Shown: positions 1 to 5,289 of the stretch, piece after piece
Layout: the number at the start of each line of letters is the position of its first letter
Position numbering within the stretch: the stretch's first letter is position 1
Source of the DNA: Gammaproteobacteria bacterium
GTDB taxonomy: Bacteria; Pseudomonadota; Gammaproteobacteria; Steroidobacterales; Steroidobacteraceae
Assembly: GCA_027451085.1 (NCBI GenBank)
Contig: DAIDKA010000047.1
Location: 1 to 5,289, forward strand
DNA: 5,289 bases
Reading direction: 5' to 3'
Notes under the pieces: model-generated
What the model was told of the DNA's origin: nothing
Seen by the model: the letters and a program-made list of their open reading frames with translations, nothing else
Databases searched by the model: none
Made by a program: the position numbers and the translations under genes

Positions 1-1897
1 GGGCCAGGCGCTCGTTGAGGTAGGTCCAGTTGGCCGTCAGCAGGTCCGTGACCGGCAGGTTCTGCCGGAACACGCTGTCGACGAACAACTTGAGCTCTGT
101 CTTGTAATCCGCTCGCGGATCGGCCGCGTACGGGAACAGCCGCGAGTCCGGCTTGATCTCATCCAGGCGCTCGACGTCCAGCCACTGGAAGGCGAAGTTG
201 GACGACAGCGTGATGGAGCGCGGATCGGCCAGCATGCGGTCGACCTGGGCTTTGAGCACCGCAGGTTCATGCAGCTTGTTCTGCGACGCCAGCGTCAGCA
301 GCTCCTGGTCCGGCGGCGCGCTCCACAGGAAGAACGACAGGCGCGAAGCCAGTTCGTCGTCGCTCAGGCGGCTCACTTCAGCCTGCCCGCCCTGCTGCAG
401 CGGTGCACCCGCTGCCGCTGCGGCGGATGTCGGTGCAGCCGGTGCCGGCTGCACGTCCGCAACCTTGCGCAGCATGGGTGACGGCGCCGCGGCACTGCTC
501 TGCGCCACTTCGGTCGCCGGATGCGAGACTTCGGCGCGGTACAGGAATTCGGGGCTCGCCAGCACCGCCGTCAGGGCGCGGCGGATGCCTTCGTCGAAGC
601 CGCCGGCCTTCTGGCCATCCTGGTAGAACTTCATCAGCGGGGCGATATCCGCCTCGGTCACCGGCCGGCGGAAAGCGCGCTCCGTCAGGGTGGTGAGAAT
701 CTTGGTCGCGCAGGGAGTTTCATCCGCCGCGGATGCCGGTGTGCAGACGAACACCCGCTCGCGGCTCGGGGTATTGCTGATGCCCGTGACGTCAAACGGC
801 CCCTTGATCTCGAAGCTGGTCAGGCGCTCCACGCGGTCCTGCACGCCACCCGGCACCAGGGACTCGAGCCGGTCCTCCGAGGCCGCATACGTGCGGTGGA
901 TGAAGGTCACGGCGACGCGGTGCGGGCCGGCCTGCGCTTTGAAGCGGATGTGCTTCAGGCGGGCATTGATGGCGTCGACGGCCACATCCTGTTTCTGGTC
1001 GATGCCCTTGAGGTCATCCCCGCCGCCGATGTGGGTGTCGAAAATCTTCCTGCCGTCGTAGGTGGCGATCAGGTCGTTGTCGAACTCCTGGTTCGTGACC
1101 CACAGCGCCGCGGCCATGTTGCCGATGTTCAGCTCGTAGTCGCCGTCCGCCGGGAAATTGTAGGTGACGGCCATGCCGCCACGGGTGCCCAGCGGCAGAC
1201 CATCGACATGGAATTCCTGGGTGTTGCCGCCCTCGGCGGCAGGCACGTTGAACTGCACACCGATGGGACGCGCCTCACGGTTGCCCAGGGCTGCAATCAC
1301 CACCTGGCGGGCGGCAGCAACGTAGGAATCGACGAAGGCCGGGGACACCTGCAGCACGTCGGCCACGTTGTCGAAGCTGCCGGCCTTGTCGTCCGGCGGC
1401 AGCAGCTGCGAGACATCGACCTTGACCCGCAGCAGGGACCACACGGCATTGGCGTACTCGGTGCGATTCATCCGGTGCAGGACCACCCGGGGCGCGTCCA
1501 CCCTATGGACGGCTGCCTGATCCAGGCTGCCCTCCATCCAGGAGACAAACTCCCGCAGCGCCGGGGTGGGCGGCTGCGGATTGCCGGCCGGGGGCATGAT
1601 GCGTCCCCGCAGCTTGGTCATGGCGTTTTCCCAGATCTTGGCGTCCTGCCCGATCTGGTGCGGGTCCATGGTGTCGAAGGCCACGCCTCCGGCCCAGTCC
1701 TCCGAATTGTGACACTTGCTGCACCACTGGTTCAGGAAAGCCCAGTGGTTGTCGGAAGGCGCAGTGCCGGCCTGCCCTGCAGCATTCGCTGTCGCAGACG
1801 CTGCAGGCGCAACAGTCGCCCCGGAGGCCACGGCGGTGCCCAGCACCAGCCCGAATACCCCGCCGGCCAGAGTCGCTTTACCCAGAAGATGTCTCAT
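1..1897 (-). CDS. Exported DUF1587/DUF1595/DUF1592 c-type cytochrome-like protein (3' end outside window)
   Basis: The minus frame is open from the ATG at 1897 to the left edge, giving 632 residues without a stop. Residues 1-26 form a Sec-type signal peptide. A single c-type haem motif CSKCH lies at 59-63, with RIMPP at 99-103 as the likely distal Met ligand (Met101). A DUF1587-like segment starts near 140 (HRMNRTEYANAVWSLL). About 210-375 looks like a beta-rich ligand-binding region (YNFPADGDYELNI near 246). DUF1595 spans about 384-455, with Cys385 and Cys396 and the AFRRPVTEAD motif. DUF1592 begins near 508 (LASRLSFFLWSAPPDQEL) and continues past the edge. Known relatives of this architecture end in DUF1588 and DUF1585, so I infer roughly 150-250 residues are missing. 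The family is an exported, haem-bearing group of largely unknown function; an electron-transfer role is inference. An unusual Ala/Pro/Ser-rich stretch at about 460-507 separates DUF1595 from DUF1592. A GTG at 1912-1910 is a credible alternative start, five residues longer. Confidence 0.9.
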   Translation of the reverse strand, partial: MRHLLGKATLAGGVFGLVLGTAVASGATVAPAASATANAAGQAGTAPSDNHWAFLNQWCSKCHNSEDWAGGVAFDTMDPHQIGQDAKIWENAMTKLRGRIMPPAGNPQPPTPALREFVSWMEGSLDQAAVHRVDAPRVVLHRMNRTEYANAVWSLLRVKVDVSQLLPPDDKAGSFDNVADVLQVSPAFVDSYVAAARQVVIAALGNREARPIGVQFNVPAAEGGNTQEFHVDGLPLGTRGGMAVTYNFPADGDYELNIGNMAAALWVTNQEFDNDLIATYDGRKIFDTHIGGGDDLKGIDQKQDVAVDAINARLKHIRFKAQAGPHRVAVTFIHRTYAASEDRLESLVPGGVQDRVERLTSFEIKGPFDVTGISNTPSRERVFVCTPASAADETPCATKILTTLTERAFRRPVTEADIAPLMKFYQDGQKAGGFDEGIRRALTAVLASPEFLYRAEVSHPATEVAQSSAAAPSPMLRKVADVQPAPAAPTSAAAAAGAPLQQGGQAEVSRLSDDELASRLSFFLWSAPPDQELLTLASQNKLHEPAVLKAQVDRMLADPRSITLSSNFAFQWLDVERLDEIKPDSRLFPYAADPRADYKTELKLFVDSVFRQNLPVTDLLTANWTYLNERLA

Positions 1898-1917
1898 CGG
1901 TCCTGTGTTCACGTCCG

Positions 1918-1924
1918 TTACCTC
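1918..1924 (-). promoter_or_regulatory. Ribosome binding site favouring a GTG start for the DUF1592 gene
   Basis: On the minus strand GAGGTAA lies with eight bases between GAGG and the in-frame GTG at 1912-1910. The ATG at 1897-1895 has only AGGA at three-base spacing, which is too close. The sequence therefore slightly favours GTG, which would add five residues (MNTGP) before the signal peptide. Both starts leave a workable signal peptide, so the choice is not settled. Confidence 0.45.
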
Positions 1925-2003
1925 ATCAGCCACGGGGTCCTTGGGATTCCCGGCAGACCTATAATACCGCCGCCCCCCACGTCCCGGCTTGGCAACTGCA
2001 TGG

Positions 2004-2035
2004 AGTGCGCCCCAGTGTAATGCACTGCACTCACT
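2004..2035. repeat. Cluster of AGTG/CACT half-sites, candidate operator
   Basis: Five related pentamers lie within 32 bp: AGTGC (2004-2008) and AGTGT (2014-2018) in one orientation, then GCACT (2022-2026), GCACT (2027-2031) and TCACT (2031-2035) in the other. TGCAC is directly repeated at 2021-2030. CCAGTG (2012-2017) and CACTGG (2032-2037) form a 6-bp inverted repeat. The cluster overlaps a possible plus-strand -10 (TGTAAT, 2016-2021), as a repressor site would. No single symmetry axis accounts for all copies, so a regulator role is a guess. Confidence 0.3.
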
Positions 2036-2144
2036 GGACCATGGATGGTGCCGCGCGCGCCACCGGCCCGGGGCGCTCCCCATTGCCAACGCCGGCTTGA
2101 TCAGTCAACGTGCGCCCCGCCAACCTGTAACAGCCGAATTTCCA

Positions 2145-3068
2145 ATGAAATACCCTCTCGACCGCCGAAGCTTCATCAAGACCGTCACCGGGGCCGCCGC
2201 CGTGGTCTCCCTGGGACAGCTGCCAGCCGCCTTTGCCACCGGTCCGCAGCTCTCCTCCCAGTCCCTGGGAGACAACCTGTGGCTGTTCACCGGCGCCGGC
2301 TGCAACGTCGTCGCCTGCAAGGACAGCGACGGCGTGGCGCTGGTCGACGGCGGCCTTGAAGCCCAATCGAAGGAACTGCTCAGACGGGTGCAGAAGGACA
2401 CAGGTGCCGACAGGGTCCACACCTTGTTCAACACCCACTGGCATCCGCAGCAGACCGGTTCGAATGAGCGCCTGGCCGGCACCGCCACCATCATCGCGCA
2501 CGAGAATACCCGCCTGTGGCTGGAGTACGCCAACCCGGTGCCTCCCCAGAACAAGCCCTACGGCCCCCTGCCGGCCAAGGCCCGGCCTGACAAGACCTTT
2601 TACTGGGACTCGGTGAAAACCCAGTTCGGGGACGAACCAGTGGAATATGGCTACCTGCCACAGGCTCACACGGACGGAGACGTTTACGTGTTCTTCCGCA
2701 AGTCCAATGTGCTGGTCACGGGCGGCCCGGTGTCCAACCAGGGCTGGCCGATCATCGACTACAGGACCGGCGGCTGGATCATGGGCCTGGACGATGCCCT
2801 CAAGACCCTCGTGGGCCTCGCGGACGACAACACCAAGGTCGTGCCCGCCAATGGCCCGGTGATGACCAAGGCCGACCTAGTGGCGCAGCAGCGGATGTAT
2901 GCCGACATCGGCGGGCAGCTGGGGCGTTTCATGCGCCAGTCGCTGGGCCCGGACGAGGTCATCGCCAAGGCGCCCGCGGCGGCCTACGAGGCGAAGATGG
3001 GCGACTCGAAGCTGTTCGTGGACCAGGCGTTCCGCAGCCTCTGGGGCCACATGGCGCCGGACGCGTAA
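2145..3068 (+). CDS. Tat-exported metallo-beta-lactamase-fold protein with incomplete metal site
   Basis: This 307-residue protein begins MKYPLDRRSFIKTVTGAAA. RRSFIK at 7-12 matches the Tat twin-arginine motif, and cleavage after about AFA (29-31) would release it to the periplasm. The MBL fold is clear: LVDGG at 66-70, NTHWH at 96-100, IIAHENTR at 116-123, AHTDGD at 174-179, VTGG at 191-194 and VVPANGPV at 232-239. In the canonical HxHxDH signature positions 3 and 4 of the ligand set are replaced: His98 and His100 remain, but Gln102 and Gln103 stand for Asp and His. His175 remains, the bridging Asp is Gly194, and the last His is Asn236. The Zn1 trio is therefore intact and the Zn2 and bridging ligands are gone. 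It may bind one metal, have a different chemistry or be a non-catalytic binder; the substrate is unknown. The open frame extends to 1989, but the Tat signal fixes the ATG at 2145. No clear Shine-Dalgarno sequence precedes it. Confidence 0.9.
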   Translation: MKYPLDRRSFIKTVTGAAAVVSLGQLPAAFATGPQLSSQSLGDNLWLFTGAGCNVVACKDSDGVALVDGGLEAQSKELLRRVQKDTGADRVHTLFNTHWHPQQTGSNERLAGTATIIAHENTRLWLEYANPVPPQNKPYGPLPAKARPDKTFYWDSVKTQFGDEPVEYGYLPQAHTDGDVYVFFRKSNVLVTGGPVSNQGWPIIDYRTGGWIMGLDDALKTLVGLADDNTKVVPANGPVMTKADLVAQQRMYADIGGQLGRFMRQSLGPDEVIAKAPAAAYEAKMGDSKLFVDQAFRSLWGHMAPDA

Positions 3069-3069
3069 G

Positions 3070-3096
3070 CCCCCCGCCCTTTGCGACGCAGGGGGG
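3070..3096. other. GC-rich hairpin directly after the MBL-fold gene
   Basis: CCCCCC (3070-3075) pairs with GGGGGG (3091-3096). Inside, TGC (3082-3084) pairs with GCA (3088-3090), stacking directly on the outer stem. No T-run follows on either strand, so it is not a classic intrinsic terminator. A competing stem, TGCGAC (3082-3087) with GTCGCA (3103-3108), would break it. It may protect the 3' end or slow polymerase. Confidence 0.45.
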
Positions 3097-3117
3097 TCAT
3101 CGGTCGCATGCCCTCTC

Positions 3118-3141
3118 GGGGCGCCGGGTGATCGCCGCCCC
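3118..3141. other. Second intergenic hairpin
   Basis: GGGGCG (3118-3123) and CGCCCC (3136-3141) form a perfect 6-bp GC stem with a 12-base loop. No T-run follows on either strand. It overlaps by two bases the 5' arm of the next hairpin. Confidence 0.4.
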
Positions 3142-3163
3142 TGCGTGGGCATACGCCCGCAGG
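3140..3163. other. Third intergenic hairpin
   Basis: CCTGC (3140-3144) pairs with GCAGG (3159-3163) and GGGC (3147-3150) pairs with GCCC (3155-3158), giving nine base pairs interrupted by a two-base bulge (GT) around the tetraloop ATAC. It is the longest local stem of this spacer. Confidence 0.45.
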
Positions 3164-3189
3164 CCCCCGCTATCTGGCCTGGGGCTTTT
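3160..3189 (+). terminator. Likely intrinsic terminator of the MBL-fold gene
   Basis: On the plus strand GCCCC (3163-3167) pairs with GGGGC (3181-3185), followed immediately by TTTT (3186-3189). An alternative stem in the same bases is CAGGCC (3160-3165) with GGCCTG (3176-3181). The T-run is short and the stop codon lies about 90 bases upstream, so strength is uncertain. It sits seven bases before the end of the convergent PBP7 gene. No matching T-run is seen for the minus strand. Confidence 0.45.
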
Positions 3190-3195
3190 CGCTCT

Positions 3196-4134
3196 TCAAG
3201 AGGCCGCGTTGGCGGCGACGACGCGCGCGGACGGGGACTTGGTGTTCAGGTGCGCCTCGATCCAGCGGCGCGCCCGGATGGCATCCGCCACCCGCGTGTA
3301 CTTGCCCAGCGAGTCCAGCAGCACGATCACGAGGTTCCGGCCGTGGACCACGGTCTGCATCACCAGGCAGTGGCCGGCCGCATTGTTGAAGCCCGTCTTT
3401 TGCACCACGATGTCCCAGTCGGGATTGCGCACCAGCGCATCGGTGGTGCGGAACTCCACCTCATGGCGGCCAACGCGCACCGTGCGCGAGGAGTCGGTGG
3501 AAAACTCGCGGATGGTCGGGTTGCGGGCGGCGGCAGCCACCAGCTTGGTCAGGTCCTCGGCGCTTGCAACGTTCTCGTACGACAGCCCGGTGGGCTCGAC
3601 GAAGTGCGCGCTGGTCATGCCCAGTTGCCTCGCCTTGCCGTTCATGGCCTTGACGAAGGCCGGCATCCCGCCCGGATAGTTGCGCGCCAGCGTATGCGCC
3701 GCGCGGTTTTCCGACGCCATCAGCGCCAGGTGCATGAGTTCACCGCGGGTCAGGCGTGTACCGATCGCCAGCCGCGAACTGCCGCTGCACCGGTCCTCAT
3801 CGGTGACCTGGAGGACCTCGTCCATGGGCTGCTGCGCATCGAGCACCACCAGGGAGGTCACGAGCTTGGAAATCGACGCGATGGGCACGGCGACATCCGC
3901 ATGGCGCGCATACAGCACCGAGGAATCGGACTGATCGAGGATCAGCACCTTGCTTGAGCGCAGGCCCGGGTCGGCGCCGCTGAAGGAAACGGCCGTGGTG
4001 TTGTGCCGGACGTGATGCCGGTGATGCCGGATGGTGGCGTTGGCGGCCTGCGCGGCGGGCACAACCAGGGCGGATTGAGCGATGCCGGCGAGCGCCACCC
4101 AGATGAGGCCTTTTCTGGCGTTGATCAAACGCAT
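3196..4134 (-). CDS. pbpG: Periplasmic D-alanyl-D-alanine endopeptidase, PBP7 type (peptidase S11)
   Basis: The 312-residue product matches the length of E. coli PBP7 (about 313). It hydrolyses D-Ala-meso-DAP cross-links in peptidoglycan in that family. Residues 1-30 form a Sec signal peptide (MRLINARKG, hydrophobic core, AQA cleavage). The penicilloyl-serine transferase motifs are complete: SISK at 87-90 (Ser87 nucleophile, Lys90), SEN at 141-143 and KTG at 246-248. Family signatures MHLALMASENRAAH (134-147) and FVEPTGLS (178-185) agree. A His-rich stretch, HHRHHVRHN at 37-45, follows the signal peptide and is not a family feature I know. There is no C-terminal amphipathic anchor, so it should be soluble or loosely bound. 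Starts at 4179 and 4155 are in frame, but 4134 gives the best signal peptide, has AAGGG eight bases upstream and lies downstream of the predicted promoter. The gene follows the MFS gene in the same direction with a 131-bp gap that carries its own control signals. Confidence 0.92.
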   Translation of the reverse strand: MRLINARKGLIWVALAGIAQSALVVPAAQAANATIRHHRHHVRHNTTAVSFSGADPGLRSSKVLILDQSDSSVLYARHADVAVPIASISKLVTSLVVLDAQQPMDEVLQVTDEDRCSGSSRLAIGTRLTRGELMHLALMASENRAAHTLARNYPGGMPAFVKAMNGKARQLGMTSAHFVEPTGLSYENVASAEDLTKLVAAAARNPTIREFSTDSSRTVRVGRHEVEFRTTDALVRNPDWDIVVQKTGFNNAAGHCLVMQTVVHGRNLVIVLLDSLGKYTRVADAIRARRWIEAHLNTKSPSARVVAANAAS

Positions 4135-4142
4135 CCCTGCCG

Positions 4143-4147
4143 CCCTT
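4143..4147 (-). promoter_or_regulatory. Ribosome binding site of the PBP7 gene
   Basis: AAGGG on the minus strand lies eight bases before the ATG at 4134-4132. The in-frame ATGs at 4179 and 4155 lack comparable sequence, so this supports the shorter protein. Confidence 0.5.
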
Positions 4148-4164
4148 GAGAACATAATGCGCAC

Positions 4165-4192
4165 AGTGTACCAAAGCACGCGGTCACGGGAA
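4165..4192 (-). promoter_or_regulatory. Candidate sigma-70 promoter of the PBP7 gene
   Basis: On the minus strand TACACT (4170-4165) is a 4/6 match to the -10 box and lies 16 bp from TTCCCG (4192-4187), a poor -35. Transcription would begin near 4158, giving a leader of about 24 bases before the ATG at 4134. A weak -35 is what one expects at an activator-dependent promoter, in line with the operator upstream. Confidence 0.35.
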
Positions 4193-4238
4193 CGTCATAT
4201 CTGCAGGTTCGTGACACGGCACACGCCCGGCTTGCCGG

Positions 4239-4256
4239 CTGTGAACCCGGTCACAG
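4239..4256. promoter_or_regulatory. Perfect CRP/Vfr/Clp-type operator dyad
   Basis: CTGTGA-ACCCGG-TCACAG is a perfect inverted repeat with 6-bp arms and contains TGTGA-N6-TCACA, the consensus core bound by CRP and its Vfr and Clp relatives. Its centre (4247.5) lies about 90 bp upstream of the predicted PBP7 transcription start, close to the class I position near -92, though that start is itself only predicted. A weaker copy, CGTGA-CACGGC-ACACG (4210-4225), is centred near -60. The dyad begins ten bases past the MFS stop codon and could instead form a small hairpin in that transcript, but no T-run follows. Confidence 0.5.
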
Positions 4257-4265
4257 AGCAAGAAG

Positions 4266-5289
4266 CTATGCCGACGCAGTGGCGGGCGCGGGCCGTGGTG
4301 TTTGCAGAGGGACGTGCACGGACTCGAGGCGATCCACCTGCCGCAGCTCACGGAACACTTTCATCCAGATCACCACCACGGCCAGCGTACCCAGGCCGCC
4401 GATCACCACCGCAGGAACGGTGCCCCACCAGGAGGCGGTGACACCGGACTCGAACTCCCCCAGTTCATTGGAAGCACCGATGAACAACATGTTCACGGCG
4501 CTGACGCGGCCGCGCATCGCATCGGGCGTCGCCAGCTGGATGAGGTTGGCGCGGATGAAAACGCTGATCTGGTCGCAGACGCCCAGCACCACCAGTGCCC
4601 CGAGCGACAGCGCGAAATTGCGCGACAGCCCGAACACGAGGGTGGCCACGCCGAACAGGGCCACGGCGCCGAACATCTTCAGACCCGTATGGCGCCTGAT
4701 CGGCCGCCACAGCAGCAACAGCGCCACGCCGGTGGCGCCCACGGCCTGCGCGCTGCGCAGCATGCCCAGTCCCATCGGACTGGTGTGCAGGATGTCACGG
4801 GCAAACACCGGCAACAGTGCCGTGGCGCCGCCCAGCAGCACTGCGAACAGGTCGAGGGAAATGGCGCCCAGCACCACCGGACGCGAACGCACGTAACGCA
4901 ACCCCTCCTGCACCTGCTCCACCCGGCCGGGAGCGTCATCGCCAAGCGGCGGACGGCGGCGTCCACCCAGGGTGGCGGCAATGAGGGCCGCGGCCCCGTA
5001 GGACAATGCGCACAGGCCATACGCCCATTGCGGTCCGAGCGCGTAGATCACACCACCCAGCGCGGGCCCCACGATCACGGAGGCCTGGAACAACGAGGCG
5101 CTGGTGGCAATGGCGCGCGGCAGCCGGTCCGCAGGCACCAGGAATGGCAGCAGCGACTGGGCAGCCGGGCCATAGAACCCGCGACTGCAGCCAAACAGGG
5201 CCACCACGGTGTAGAACGGCCAGGCCGCATGCCCATGGGCCAACGTCAGTCCCGCCAGCAGCAGCGCGGTCAGCACCTGGGTAGTGTAG
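4266..5289 (-). CDS. MFS transporter, MFS_3 (EntS-like) family, N-terminus outside window
   Basis: The minus frame is open from the right edge to a TAG at 4266-4268, giving 340 visible residues; a GTG at 5276 is in frame but the reading frame continues upstream of it (YTTQ), so it is internal. Residue 1 here is the codon at 5288. Hydrophobic segments lie at about 5-20, 24-50, 70-84, 89-106, 136-163, 172-194, 205-221, 225-245, 262-274 and 291-312, so one to two N-terminal helices are missing. Family hallmarks are FYGPAAQSLLPFLVP (38-52), VGPALGGVIY (73-82), EGLRYVRSRP (128-137), LLPVFARDIL (158-167) and MRGRVSAVN (258-266). The charged linker at 110-135 joins the two six-helix halves. Relatives such as EntS export siderophores or other small molecules by proton antiport; the substrate here cannot be told. 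It ends in a Pro/Ala-rich cytoplasmic tail. Confidence 0.88.
   Translation of the reverse strand, partial: YTTQVLTALLLAGLTLAHGHAAWPFYTVVALFGCSRGFYGPAAQSLLPFLVPADRLPRAIATSASLFQASVIVGPALGGVIYALGPQWAYGLCALSYGAAALIAATLGGRRRPPLGDDAPGRVEQVQEGLRYVRSRPVVLGAISLDLFAVLLGGATALLPVFARDILHTSPMGLGMLRSAQAVGATGVALLLLWRPIRRHTGLKMFGAVALFGVATLVFGLSRNFALSLGALVVLGVCDQISVFIRANLIQLATPDAMRGRVSAVNMLFIGASNELGEFESGVTASWWGTVPAVVIGGLGTLAVVVIWMKVFRELRQVDRLESVHVPLQTPRPAPATASA

Larger units (their letters stand above)
1898..2144. promoter_or_regulatory. Divergent intergenic region between the cytochrome-like and MBL-fold genes
   Basis: This 247-bp spacer must hold the promoters of both divergent genes. Its only AT-rich spot, 1960-1966, reads TATAAT on the plus strand and TATTAT on the minus strand. 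Neither has a -35 at normal spacing: plus TTGGGA at 1941-1946 is 13 bp away and minus TTGCCA at 1995-1990 is 23 bp away. A second plus-strand pair, TTGGCA (1989-1994) and TGTAAT (2016-2021), is spaced 21 bp. These are imperfect sigma-70 candidates, so the exact promoters remain unassigned. No convincing small gene is seen here. Confidence 0.35.

Noticed and set aside
1903..1912. TGTGTTCACG in the divergent spacer as a CRP site
   Set aside because: The half-sites lack the six-base spacing needed and the sequence overlaps the start of the cytochrome-like gene.
521..2020. 499-codon open frame on the plus strand opposite the cytochrome-like gene
   Set aside because: The opposite strand encodes a protein with a signal peptide, CxxCH and recognisable DUF1587/1595/1592 motifs. 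The plus-strand translation shows no family motif and is His/Gly/Arg-rich, as expected for the mirror of a GC-rich gene.
1989..2144. 52-residue upstream extension of the MBL-fold reading frame
   Set aside because: It would bury the twin-arginine signal inside the protein, and the extension resembles noncoding translation of the promoter region.
2031..2669. 212-codon minus-strand frame opposite the MBL-fold gene
   Set aside because: It mirrors a strand carrying a Tat signal and MBL motifs, and its own translation has no recognisable domain.
2899..3957. 352-codon plus-strand frame covering the end of the MBL-fold gene, the spacer and most of the PBP7 gene
   Set aside because: It would override two well-supported genes and the hairpin cluster; its N-terminal part is Arg/Ser/Ala-rich out-of-frame translation.
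4135..4179. Longer PBP7 starts at 4179 and 4155
   Set aside because: Both put extra residues ahead of a good signal peptide, lack a ribosome binding site, and lie upstream of or at the predicted transcription start.
1..5289. A novel multi-gene defence, mobile or biosynthetic system
   Set aside because: The four genes belong to unrelated families, face different directions and show no operon coupling; there are no transposase, integrase, toxin-antitoxin, CRISPR or tRNA signatures on either strand.

Overview
The window is GC-rich throughout, with the dense overlapping shadow frames typical of such DNA. It carries four protein-coding genes, two of them cut by the window edges. The GC content, the Tat- and Sec-exported proteins, a PBP7-type peptidase of E. 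coli length and a CRP-type operator together suggest a gammaproteobacterium, perhaps from a GC-rich environmental lineage near Xanthomonadales, Nevskiales or Steroidobacteraceae. That placement is inference; there is no rRNA or other marker here.

Layout. Positions 1-1897 (minus) hold the N-terminal 632 residues of a large exported protein with a c-type haem motif and DUF1587, DUF1595 and DUF1592 regions; it runs off the left edge. A 247-bp divergent intergenic region follows, with AT-rich -10-like sequence and a cluster of AGTG/CACT half-sites. Positions 2145-3068 (plus) encode a Tat-exported metallo-beta-lactamase-fold protein that keeps the three-histidine site 1 but has lost every site 2 ligand. 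It converges on the next gene across a 127-bp spacer packed with GC-rich hairpins, the last followed by TTTT. Positions 3196-4134 (minus) encode a periplasmic D-Ala-D-Ala endopeptidase of the PBP7/PbpG (S11) family with all three active-site motifs. Upstream of it are a weak promoter and a perfect 18-bp dyad, CTGTGA-N6-TCACAG, matching the CRP/Vfr/Clp operator consensus. Positions 4266 to the right edge (minus) hold most of an MFS_3 (EntS-like) exporter whose N-terminus lies outside the window.

The four genes do not form an evident pathway. Three of the products act outside the cytoplasmic membrane (cytochrome-like protein, MBL-fold protein, peptidoglycan peptidase) and the fourth sits in that membrane. 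Nothing seen points to a mobile element, CRISPR array, tRNA/rRNA or defence island. The best leads are the degenerate metal site of the MBL-fold protein and the CRP-like operator upstream of the PBP7 gene.
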